A stretch of DNA of 6,096 bases from Nitrospinota bacterium (lineage in GTDB: Bacteria; UBA8248; JACPRG01). A model generated the notes under the pieces. That model saw only the letters and a program-made list of their open reading frames with translations. It was not told the DNA's origin and made no database searches. The number at the start of each line of letters is the position of its first letter. Position 1 is the stretch's first letter. The position numbers and the translations under genes were made by a program. The stretch is from NCBI GenBank assembly GCA_030740135.1, contig JASLXW010000254.1, forward strand, positions 1 through 6,096, given 5' to 3'. This document shows positions 1 through 5,912 of this stretch, piece after piece.

Positions 1-6
1 GATCTT

Positions 7-396
7 CTACTTTTTCAGGCTGAAGAACGTGGCGGGATGGCTCCCGTACATGACGGCCAAGACCCGCATCTTGTCCACGCCCTGCCCCAGCGCTTTGACC
101 ATGGACCCAATGTCATTGAAGACGATTTTGTGGTTTCGGGCGAGCAGCTTCTTGATCCCGTCGGAGCTACCCCAGCCGCGTGAAATCTTCGCGTCCAGCC
201 CCTGCTCCTTGAAAAAGCCCTGGTCCACCGCGGCGAACCAGGCCCCGTGCCTTCCGCTCAGGATCCAGTCCATTCCGAGGTTGACCTTCTCCGCGGCCGA
301 CACCGGCGCCCAGGCGCACAAAACGGCGGCGGCCCATAAAGATGTGATGAGCGTGAATTTTTTCCTTTTGTCCTCCTGCTCATGGATTCTCACCAC
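7..396 (-). pseudogene. ABC transporter substrate-binding protein (NMT1/THI5-like), N-terminal part, interrupted
   Basis: This is the N-terminal third of a periplasmic binding protein of the NMT1/THI5/SsuA family, which delivers a small ligand (pyrimidine-, nitrate- or sulfonate-type; not determinable here) to an ABC importer. The frame shows a basic n-region (DKRKKF), a hydrophobic core (LITSLWAAAVLCAWAPVSA) and a signal-peptidase-like VSA-A site. The mature start follows (EKVNLGMDW), then the family-typical GFFKEQGLDAKI, GSSDGIKKL and a VFNDIGSMV segment. It stops at TAG after SLKK; the two codons beyond it still visible (Lys-Ile) fit continued family sequence, so the stop is probably premature. 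Relatives have about 320-340 residues. The open frame extends up to a TTG at 438, but that lies inside a hairpin arm; GTG at 396 or 393 is more plausible. An AGGAGG at 377-372 has no usable in-frame start after it. The rest of the transporter would lie left of the window. Confidence 0.75.
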
Positions 397-415
397 CCAT
401 TCCCTACCGCACCCG

Positions 416-443
416 AAAACCCGCTTGACTGAGAGCAAGCGGG
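416..443 (-). terminator. Terminator- or attenuator-like hairpin before the binding-protein gene
   Basis: Perfect 8-bp arms CCCGCTTG (420-427) and CAAGCGGG (436-443) enclose an 8-nt loop. Read on the minus strand the stem is followed at once by TTTT (419-416), the form of a short intrinsic terminator. It sits about 20 nt upstream of the likely start of the binding-protein gene, so it may be a leader attenuator or the terminator of something once upstream. The T-run is short, so function is uncertain. Confidence 0.4.
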
Positions 444-635
<192 letters not shown>

Positions 636-790
636 TCACCCCGGCCTTCGTCCCAGGACGACCACCTGCGAGCCGGCTTCGACGAAGTGCTCCTCGATGT
701 CGCGGAAACCCGCCGCGTAGAGGCCGTCGGCCATCTCCTCGGGAGAGAGCAGGCTCGTCCCCCCATCTCCTCGAACAGGTTCAGGAACAT
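636..790 (-). pseudogene. C-terminal remnant of a SAM-dependent O-methyltransferase
   Basis: Read on the minus strand, the last 33 codons (ATG at 734 to TGA at 638-636) give SPEEMADGLYAAGFRDIEE and then a strand ending VVVLGRRPG. This is the usual C-terminal pattern of O-methyltransferases and related class I SAM methyltransferases (S-x-E-E-hydrophobic...AGF-R-D-V/I...V-V-x-G-R-R/K). Upstream, a different frame reads FLNLFEEMGG, which fits the segment normally preceding it. Moving between the two needs a one-base change in or near the six-base G-run (764-759). The catalytic Rossmann part is absent: the gene is cut at the palindrome starting at 791. The stop lies one base from the homopolymer block. 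The family call rests on a short segment, so it is moderate; that this is a remnant is clearer. Confidence 0.5.
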
Positions 791-835
791 TGACCTGCCC
801 CCCTGAAACTGGACCGGTTTCAGGGGGGCAGGTCA
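791..835. mobile_element. Perfect 19-bp inverted repeat, IS3-end-like or MITE-like scar
   Basis: TGACCTGCCCCCCTGAAAC (791-809) and its exact reverse complement (817-835) flank a 7-base spacer TGGACCG. The start TGACCTGCCCC followed by TGGAC near base 20 resembles terminal repeats of IS3-family (IS150-like) elements as I recall them; I cannot confirm the match. There is no transposase and no target-site duplication: flanks are ...GAACAT and GCGGTC... Genes on both sides lose their 5' ends exactly here. It may be the scar of an IS-mediated deletion, a very small non-autonomous element, or an assembly collapse across an IS. On either strand it could also fold as a strong stem. Confidence 0.55.
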
Positions 836-1522
836 GCGGTCCGGTGCATCAAGAGCGACGAGGAGTTCGGGCTGATTGGAGAGGCCGTCCGGCCCGGCGA
901 CCTCGCTGTCGAGGCCTTCTGCGAAGCCGTCGTGCCCGGGCGCAAGGAGTACGAAGTCCTGGCGGACGTCGAGCACGTTCTCCGCCTCGAAGGGGCCGAG
1001 GAGGTCTTCTTCATCGTCGGCTCGGGCGAGCGGCCCGTCAACCGCTTCTGGGACATGGCCGACCGGACGCTCGAAAAGGGCGACGCGGTCATCTTCTGCA
1101 TCGAGCACTGCGCCTCGGGCGGGTACTGGAGCCAGTTCATCCGGACCGTCACCCTCGGACCGGCCAGGGAGGAAGTCCTGCGGACGTACGAGGTCCTGCA
1201 CCGTGCGCTTCAGCGGGCCGAGGAGACCCTGAAGCCGGGCGCCCCGGCCTGCGACGTCGCCCGGGCCGTCACAGAGACCGTCGCCGCCGCCGAGCTGAAA
1301 GAGGGGAACCATCCCGGCCACGGCCAGGGGCTCGACATCGTGGAGGCGCCCTTCCTCGGTCCAACGAACGAGACCCCGCTGGCGGCGGGGATGCACATGA
1401 TCCTTCATCCCCATACGGCGTTTCCGGAAGGCGGGGGCCTTTGGGTGGGCGACCCGTACCGGGTGACACCCTCCGGGGCCGAGCGCCTGAGCGTCTCGCC
1501 GCAGGATTTGCGCGAGATCTAG
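836..1522 (+). pseudogene. M24/creatinase-like (Xaa-Pro peptidase-fold) protein, 5'-truncated
   Basis: The frame encodes most of a pita-bread (M24) domain: a CIKSDEE segment like the start of the domain in prolidases, then GDAVIFCIEHCASGGYWSQF, LRTYEVLHRALQ, KPGAPACDVARAV, HPGHGQGLDIVE, NETPLAAGMHMILHP and a C-terminal GAERLSVSPQDL. The N-terminal creatinase domain (about 150 residues in relatives) is missing; the frame abuts the palindrome and stays open only to a TGA at 791. The first conventional start is GTG at 932, giving 196 residues. Numbered from there, the usual metal ligands D, D, H, E, E are E58, Q68, H130, H159 and G173, so only the His remains. This places it with creatinase-like members not expected to bind a dinuclear metal centre; its substrate is unknown. 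Without its N-terminal domain and promoter it is probably non-functional, unless the truncation is an assembly effect. Confidence 0.75.
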
Positions 1523-1556
1523 CGGAAACCATCCAAAAAATTGGTCGTGCCCTAAC

Positions 1557-1625
1557 CGTCATGCCCGCATGTCGTAAGCGGGCATCCAGAAAAGCTTGCA
1601 CTGGATTCCCGCTTTCGCGGGAATG
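1557..1625. repeat. REP-like double-hairpin repeat
   Basis: Two hairpins stand in tandem: ATGCCCGC/GCGGGCAT (1561-1568 with 1578-1585) and ATTCCCGC/GCGGGAAT (1605-1612 with 1617-1624, loop TTTC). They are joined by CCAG...CTGG around an AAGCTT centre, so the whole element is an imperfect palindrome. On the minus strand it begins CATTCCCGCGAAAGCGGGAA, a form I know from dispersed intergenic repeats in several high-GC Gram-negative phyla. It lies about 35 bases after the M24 stop codon, where it could end or protect a transcript. Only one copy is in the window, so dispersal is inferred. Confidence 0.7.
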
Positions 1626-2009
1626 AGGATAAAAGGCCCAAGGAGTGTAAAATTGGATTTTGAGATAGGTTCTTGTGTTATCACAGTCAATCTAAGGGTC
1701 TAGAAATAATCAGATATTTTAATGGCAATTAATTTAATTGGTTATGATATAATCATTAATGTAGTTTGTGATTCATTTCGAAGAAGCTGAGTCTCCCGTG
1801 GGGCTCGGCGCTTTGGGCATTCAGAAGACTCATTTGAGCCATGTTGGACTGTCTTAACTCTCCCGCTCTCAATCCAATCGCCTCTTTAGGCGACTGAGTT
1901 TCAAAACATAGCGCGGAGGCCGCTATCCGGCAGAGAACCATACACCGGCATCACAGAGGGGATTCGCCCCGGCCTGGAATTCACTCCAGGGATTTCCGAC
2001 GGCCCCCCC
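1626..2009. other. Gene-free stretch with AT-rich island and small palindromes
   Basis: No convincing gene. About 1640-1790 is strikingly AT-rich against the high-GC surroundings (16 of 60 bases are G or C in 1681-1740), hinting at a regulatory region or imported DNA. The remainder holds short hairpins: TCGCCT/AGGCGA with loop CTTT (1878-1893), ATAGCG/CGCTAT (1908-1926) and CCTGGA/TCCAGG (1973-1990), the last just upstream of the SH3 gene. A 61-codon minus-strand frame (1941-1756) has no recognisable domain or ribosome binding site and I do not call it. Confidence 0.5.
1726..1756 (+). promoter_or_regulatory. Possible extended -10 promoter with two flanking palindromes
   Basis: TGATATAAT (1745-1753) matches the extended -10 consensus TGnTATAAT. 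No good -35 lies 17-18 bases upstream, which extended -10 promoters can tolerate. The -10 is itself inside the palindrome ATGAT-ATA-ATCAT (1744-1756), and directly before it is CAATTAA-T-TTAATTG (1726-1740), so a repressor or activator could bind here. The next plus-strand gene starts 280 bases further on, a long leader, so the target is uncertain. AT-rich sequence yields such matches by chance. Confidence 0.3.
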
Positions 2010-2029
2010 ATGCGAGGAGGAGGAACGTT

Positions 2030-2524
2030 TTGCGTGGAAAATTGAATCGGCCGTTCCATGCGGCTTGGATCTGGGCGTTCATCAGTCTGGCCGCGCTCGC
2101 CTTCGCCCCCGGCGTCTCGACGGCGGCCCAGGTGGTGCGCATAAAATCGAAAACCGCCAACGTCCGCTCCGGGCCGGGGACAAGGTTCAAAAAGGTGTGG
2201 ACCGCTCCGCAGAACTACCCGTACCGGGTCATCAAACGCAGGGGGCGATGGCTCAAAGTCCGTGACTATGAGGGATATAAAGACTGGGTCCATAAAGGCC
2301 TGACCGACGGCAAACACGCGGTCATCGTCAAGGTCAAATCCGCCAACATCAGAAAAGGACCGAGCGCAGACCACCCGGCCATCTTCACGGCCGACAAAGG
2401 CGTCCCGTTCCTCGTGGTGGGAAAGCGGGGAAGCTGGCTGAAAGTCCGCCACGCCGACGGGGACGAGGGATGGATCGCCCGGAAGCTCCTCTGGGGGGCC
2501 TCCCGGAACGCGTCGAACCTTTAG
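2030..2524 (+). CDS. Secreted protein with two SH3b domains
   Basis: A 164-residue exported protein. Residues 1-33 form a signal peptide: basic start MRGKLNR, hydrophobic WIWAFISLAALAFA, and a likely cut after STA or TAA. Two bacterial SH3 (SH3b) domains follow, about 35-91 and 98-154. Each has the family marks: ANVRSGPGT (43-51) and ANIRKGPS (105-112), then WLKVRDYEGYKDWV (74-87) and WLKVRHADGDEGWI (136-149). SH3b domains generally bind peptidoglycan or peptide ligands, so a periplasmic cell-wall role is likely; no enzyme domain is attached. The start is TTG at 2030 behind a strong AGGAGG (2015-2020); the ATG at 2010 lies in another frame and soon meets a stop. The gene is monocistronic and convergent with the permease gene, whose end is 51 bases away. 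No clear terminator is visible between them. It is very likely an intact gene; the ligand is unknown. Confidence 0.9.
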   Translation: MRGKLNRPFHAAWIWAFISLAALAFAPGVSTAAQVVRIKSKTANVRSGPGTRFKKVWTAPQNYPYRVIKRRGRWLKVRDYEGYKDWVHKGLTDGKHAVIVKVKSANIRKGPSADHPAIFTADKGVPFLVVGKRGSWLKVRHADGDEGWIARKLLWGASRNASNL

Positions 2525-2575
2525 CCTCGGAGATGGGGTTTCCGGTTCCCGTCATGAGAGAGGAATCCCGACTTC

Positions 2576-3841
2576 TCACTCATTCCTGAGGACGGGCCAG
2601 GCCTTTCGGCCCAGGACGCCGCGGGCGCCGACCAGACCCAGGACCAGGGTCGCGCCCGCCCCCCCCGCGACGATCGTGATGAGCGGAACGGGCAGGAAGG
2701 TCCAGGGCGACCGAAGGACCCACTCGACGAAGGCGTATGAGATCAAGGTCCCCAGGAGGGACGCGAGCAGCGCCGTCGCCAATCCCTGAAGAGAAAACTC
2801 GGCCGCCAGGGAAAGAATGATGTCCCTCCGGGTGGCGCCGACGACCTTGAAGATCACCGCCTCGTAGTGGCGGCTCTTGAGATTCGCCCGGAGCGCCTCG
2901 ACCAGGACGAGCAGGCCCGTCGCGAGGGTCACCCAGGCCATGGCCCTCACCGCGAGACCGATCTTTCGCAAGATCTCCCCCACGTCCCTGAGGACATCTT
3001 TGATGTGCATCGGCACGACGTTGGGGAACCGCCGCGTGACGGTCCTGAACAGGGCCGATTCCGTCTCATCCGCTGCGTAGGCCGTCGCGAGGTAGGTCAC
3101 CGGAGCGCCATCCAGCGCCTCGGGCGCGAGGACGATTACGTGATTCAGGCCCAACGAAGCCCAGTTGATTTTCCGCAGGCTGGCGATCCGGGCCCGGATT
3201 TCCCGCCCGAGAATCGAAAGCGTCAGGCTGTCGCCCACCCCCACGCCGAACCCTCTCGCAATCCTTTGATCCAATGAGAGCAGCGGCTTGCCCCGGTAGT
3301 CTTCCGGCCACCACTCGCCCTCGGTCACAACCGTCCCCTCCGGCATCTTCGCCGCGTACGTCATCGCCCGGTCTCTCCGCAACGTCCAGCCCACATCCGG
3401 GTCGATCCGGGCTTCGTCCGCCGGCACACCGTTGATCCGGACAATCCGGCCGCGGATCAACGGCCGGCTCTCCATCCGCGACACCCCCGGCGCGGACCGG
3501 ACGACTCTTCTGAACTCTTCAATCCGCGAAGGCTGAACGTCCAGGAAAAAGTACGACGGCGCAACCTCGGGAAGCGCCCGCTCAATCCGGTTCCGCAAAT
3601 TTCCCTCCACCAGGGCCACGGCGGCCAGGGCGGTCAACCCGAGGCCCAGCGAGAAGAAGACCTTCGCCGTCAACGCGCCCGGGCGGTGCAGGTTGGCCAG
3701 AGCCTGCCGAAGCCGCGGCCCCTTGGGCGCCGGCGCCGAGGCAGCCGCCTTCATCATCAGCCCGGCCAAGGCCCGGAAGAGGACGGCGCTCCCGGCCGCC
3801 GCCGCCGCGAACCCCGCCGTCAACCGGCCGTCTCCGGTGAA
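2576..3841 (-). CDS. ybbP: Permease segment 3: second half with C-terminal FtsX domain
   Basis: Family-like sequence picks up in the shifted frame at FTGDGRLTAGF (about 3841) and runs unbroken to the stop. It holds ALANLHRPGALTAKV, a helix (LGLGLTALAAVALVEG), the second periplasmic domain and the last FtsX block with three helices (AWVTLATGLLVLVEALRANL, LQGLATALLASLLGTLISYA, LITIVAGGAGATLVLGLVGA). The open frame formally extends right to 4210, but translation there is arginine/glycine-rich noise opposite segment 2. The first ATGs inside the real part encode MMKAAASAP near 3760. Independent translation is unproven; it is best read as the 3' half of the broken permease gene. Confidence 0.6.
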   Translation of the reverse strand, partial: FTGDGRLTAGFAAAAAGSAVLFRALAGLMMKAAASAPAPKGPRLRQALANLHRPGALTAKVFFSLGLGLTALAAVALVEGNLRNRIERALPEVAPSYFFLDVQPSRIEEFRRVVRSAPGVSRMESRPLIRGRIVRINGVPADEARIDPDVGWTLRRDRAMTYAAKMPEGTVVTEGEWWPEDYRGKPLLSLDQRIARGFGVGVGDSLTLSILGREIRARIASLRKINWASLGLNHVIVLAPEALDGAPVTYLATAYAADETESALFRTVTRRFPNVVPMHIKDVLRDVGEILRKIGLAVRAMAWVTLATGLLVLVEALRANLKSRHYEAVIFKVVGATRRDIILSLAAEFSLQGLATALLASLLGTLISYAFVEWVLRSPWTFLPVPLITIVAGGAGATLVLGLVGARGVLGRKAWPVLRNE

Positions 3842-4455
3842 ACTCCAGGTCGAACATAGAGGGCCGACAAGGTCAGAACAACAGCAGCGCCCGCACGCAA
3901 GGAGGGTTTCCGGGGCGCCACGTCCGTATAGCCGCGAAAGAGCCGGGCCGGAGAAATCGCCCCGGCGGCGGACAGGGGCCAGAGCGAGAAGGCGAGCGCC
4001 GTCAGGACGCCGTAGGCCGCCGCCGTCCCGAGGGTCCGCGGGTCCATCGCAACGCCGGCCGCGACGCCGAAACTTTCCGCGATCAGGGAGAACACCGCCG
4101 CCGAAAAGGCCAGCCCGCCCCCGATCCCCAATGCGCTCCCCGCCAATGCCAGCGCCAGCGTCTGAAACAGGTAGACCGAAACGATCAGCCCGCGGCTCGC
4201 GCCCAGGCACTTCATCGCGGCGATCGAGTCGCTTCGACTCTCCAGGTGGCTTCTGACGGCGCCCGCCACACCGATCCCGCCGACCAGCAGGGTGGCGAAA
4301 CTCACCAGGGTGAGATAGAGCGTCATGTGCTCGAAGAAATACTCGAGGCGGGCCGTGGCCGATCCGTACTCCCGGACCCGCCAGCCTGCGCCGGGAAACC
4401 GGGTCTTGAGCTCCCGTTTAACGGCGTCCACGCTCGACGTTTCGGCCAGCCGCAC
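3820..4455 (-). CDS. ybbP: Permease segment 2: first FtsX membrane block, ends at frameshift
   Basis: Same frame as segment 1, resuming directly after the TAG. It has the end of the first periplasmic domain (FPGAGWRVREYGSATARLEY) and then the first FtsX block with about three to four membrane helices (LYLTLVSFATLLVGGIGVAG, the cytoplasmic MKCLGASRG loop, VYLFQTLALALAGSALGIGG and LGTAAAYGVLTALAFSLWPL). A further helix begins (AAVVLTLSALYV) and the frame then drifts into VRPGVSPETAG and stops. The drift marks the single-base loss near 3850. The GTG at 4455 is only the first possible start codon after the TAG and has no obvious ribosome binding site, so independent translation is doubtful. Confidence 0.55.
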   Translation of the reverse strand: MRLAETSSVDAVKRELKTRFPGAGWRVREYGSATARLEYFFEHMTLYLTLVSFATLLVGGIGVAGAVRSHLESRSDSIAAMKCLGASRGLIVSVYLFQTLALALAGSALGIGGGLAFSAAVFSLIAESFGVAAGVAMDPRTLGTAAAYGVLTALAFSLWPLSAAGAISPARLFRGYTDVAPRKPSLRAGAAVVLTLSALYVRPGVSPETAG

Positions 4456-4458
4456 CTT

Positions 4459-5103
4459 CTAAAAATAGAAGACCACGCTCCCGGGCCGGATGAGACCGGT
4501 CCCGGGCAGCGCCTCCAGCCCCACCATCAGCCGGGGGCCGAGCTGGAAGAACCGGCTCGCCTTGTCGGGTTCCCGCGCGATGACGCCGGTGATCCGCAAC
4601 TCCGCGCCCCCGAGCCGGATCCGGTCGCCGACTTCGACCGCGAGCCGCGTCAGCAGCGCCGGATCGACAACGGCCCCGAACACTCCATCCCGCTCGGCCA
4701 GGGCCGCGGCCGCGCTCCCGCCCAACTTGAGTTTCAGCTCGCCGAAAAGCGGGTAAGCGCCGTCCACCGCCTTCAGCTCGACCAGAGAGGGATTGCCGCC
4801 GGCGGAGCGCGCCATGGCCCGCATCCGGGCCCCTTCGGAGACCCGGCCCCGCGCCCTCAGGAAGCGGAGCGCCTCGGTCCGCAGACGCCGGTAGCTTTGG
4901 CTCAGTTCCAGGTCCCCGCCCAACAGTTTTCGGGCGTCCTTTCGGAAGGCCTCGCCGACCGAATCGGAAAGGGTTCCGACCGCGGTCATCGCACCGACGC
5001 CGATGGCCAGACAGGCCAGGAACAACCCGAACCCTTTCGGCTCGCCGCGCATCTCGCGCCCGGCCAGCCGCAACGCCAACGCCAGGTCCCGGCCCGCCCT
5101 CAT
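4459..5103 (-). CDS. ybbP: Permease segment 1: TM1 and first periplasmic domain, ends at in-frame TAG
   Basis: If translated as it stands, the permease product ends here after 214 residues at the TAG following VVFYF. It contains TM1 and most of the first MacB-type periplasmic domain (SDSVGEAFRKDARKLLGGDL, RAMARSAGGNPSLVELKAVD, LTRLAVEVGDRIRLGGAELR). The next codon in the same frame continues family-like sequence (KVRLAETSS), so this is not a natural end. The frame can be extended upstream to 5169, but that part lies inside the ATPase gene and lacks a better start than the ATGA overlap. Alone it could not form a transporter. Confidence 0.6.
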   Translation of the reverse strand: MRAGRDLALALRLAGREMRGEPKGFGLFLACLAIGVGAMTAVGTLSDSVGEAFRKDARKLLGGDLELSQSYRRLRTEALRFLRARGRVSEGARMRAMARSAGGNPSLVELKAVDGAYPLFGELKLKLGGSAAAALAERDGVFGAVVDPALLTRLAVEVGDRIRLGGAELRITGVIAREPDKASRFFQLGPRLMVGLEALPGTGLIRPGSVVFYF

Positions 5104-5792
5104 GGTGGCGGCTCCTCCCCGCCGGCCGGGCGAAGGACGCCGTCCCGCATGAGCGCGTGGCGGTCGCAACGCGGCGTCACGGAGGGGTCGTGGGTGATGA
5201 AGATCATGGTCGTCCCATACCGCTTCTGGAGGGAGAAGAGCAAATCGATGACCCGCCCGCCGGTTTCGGCGTCGAGGTTCCCGGTGGGCTCATCCGCCAG
5301 AAGAATGGACGGCCGCGCGACGAACGCCCGGGCGATGGCCGCGCGCTGCTGCTCTCCGCCCGAAAGCTGAGCGGGATAATGCTTGACGCGCCCGCCCATC
5401 CCCACCGCCTCCAGACTCTCGGCGGCCCGGGCCAAGGCGTCTTTCGCACCGACGAATTCCAGCGGCAACGCGACGTTTTCGAGGGCCGTCAGGGTCGGCG
5501 CCAGGTGAAACGACTGGAAGACGATGCCGATGTGCTCGCGTCTGACCCGGGCCAGCTCGTCCTCGTCGAGCGGGCCGAGATCCCGCCCGGCCACAAGGAC
5601 GCGGCCGGAGGTCGGCTTCTCCAGGCCGGAGATCACCATCAGCAGGGTGGTCTTTCCGGAGCCGGACGGACCGACGACGCTCAGCGTTTCCCTGGGCGAA
5701 AGGCGCAGATCGACCCCGCGCAGAATCTTGACGGGGCCGCTGCCGCCCGTTAACGTCAAGTGGATATCGTCGAGAAGAACGAGAGGCTTCAT
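5100..5792 (-). CDS. ybbA: ABC transporter ATP-binding protein, YbbA/LolD-type
   Basis: A complete 230-residue cytoplasmic ATPase that would power the adjacent FtsX-type permease. All motifs are intact: Walker A GPSGSGKT (41-48), Q-loop VFQSF with Q93, signature LSGGEQQR (143-150), Walker B ILLADE (163-168) followed by PTGNLD, and switch H201 in ITHD. The pattern FQSFHLAPTLTALENVALPL and SGGEQQRAAIARAF is typical of the MacB/LolD/YbbA subgroup. Length is normal (220-235). The stop TGA overlaps the permease ATG as ATGA, so the two are translationally coupled. It is divergent from tesA with 120 bases between start codons, the arrangement known for tesA-ybbA-ybbP in Escherichia coli. The ribosome binding site ahead of ATG 5792 is weak. 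LolD of a LolCDE system is the main alternative, but the permease and tesA context favours YbbA. Confidence 0.92.
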   Translation of the reverse strand: MKPLVLLDDIHLTLTGGSGPVKILRGVDLRLSPRETLSVVGPSGSGKTTLLMVISGLEKPTSGRVLVAGRDLGPLDEDELARVRREHIGIVFQSFHLAPTLTALENVALPLEFVGAKDALARAAESLEAVGMGGRVKHYPAQLSGGEQQRAAIARAFVARPSILLADEPTGNLDAETGGRVIDLLFSLQKRYGTTMIFITHDPSVTPRCDRHALMRDGVLRPAGGEEPPP

Positions 5793-5912
5793 GGGAACGG
5801 TTATCCGGATCGCCCGGGCCGGCGCGGGCGGGATTCCCCGCGCGCGCGGAGGTTTCCCCGCCGAACCGGATTCAACATCGAATTTCCTTCAACAAGGCAA
5901 AACGCCTCGAAC
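5793..5912. promoter_or_regulatory. Divergent intergenic region between ybbA and tesA
   Basis: These 120 bases separate two start codons pointing outward, so they should hold promoters for both directions. The half nearest ybbA is very GC-rich, with a CCCCGCGCGCGCGG stretch near 5837-5851; the half nearest tesA is more AT-rich (about 5868-5900), where promoter elements are likelier. I could not identify convincing -35/-10 pairs on either strand. Confidence 0.4.

Larger units (their letters stand above)
2576..5103 (-). pseudogene. ybbP: YbbP-like ABC transporter permease with two FtsX domains, interrupted by a TAG and a frameshift
   Basis: This is the whole locus of a large inner-membrane permease, partner of the adjacent ATPase; relatives act in a MacB/LolCDE-like complex that moves lipids or hydrophobic compounds rather than importing solutes. 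The start is ATG at 5103, overlapping the ATPase stop as ATGA and preceded by GGAGGAG. In order: TM1 (GFGLFLACLAIGVGAMTAVG, residues 24-43), a MacB-type periplasmic domain, and a first FtsX block (TLVSFATLLVGGIGVAGAV, then AAMKCLGASRG). A middle TM region, a second periplasmic domain (LDVQPSRIEEF, LSILGREIRARIASL, INWASLGLN) and a final FtsX block (EAVIFKVVGATRRD) follow, ending PVLRNE. The 2528 bases are one short of 843 codons, which matches the usual YbbP size. Lesions: an in-frame TAG at 4461-4459 and a one-base loss between about 3860 and 3840. Either the gene is decaying or these are consensus errors. Confidence 0.85.

Noticed and set aside
833..1414. 193-codon minus-strand open frame
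   Set aside because: Antisense shadow of the M24 gene, with no recognisable domain; long open frames are common opposite high-GC genes.
790..1626. 278-codon plus-strand open frame across the M24 region
   Set aside because: Translation is arginine/glycine/proline-rich noise; the M24 frame in the same stretch shows clear family motifs.
1756..1941. 61-codon minus-strand frame with residues such as SPKEAIGLRAGEL
   Set aside because: It seemed faintly reminiscent of a mobile-element remnant, but I cannot name a family and there is no ribosome binding site.
1901..2452. 183-codon minus-strand open frame
   Set aside because: Antisense to the SH3b gene, which has a signal peptide, two domains and a strong ribosome binding site.
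2525..2575. Bidirectional terminator between the convergent SH3b and permease genes
   Set aside because: Expected from the layout, but no stable stem with a T-run on either strand is visible.
4246..5370. 374-codon plus-strand open frame
   Set aside because: Lies antisense to the permease and ATPase, whose motifs are unambiguous; its composition is Pro/Arg/Gln-rich with no domain.
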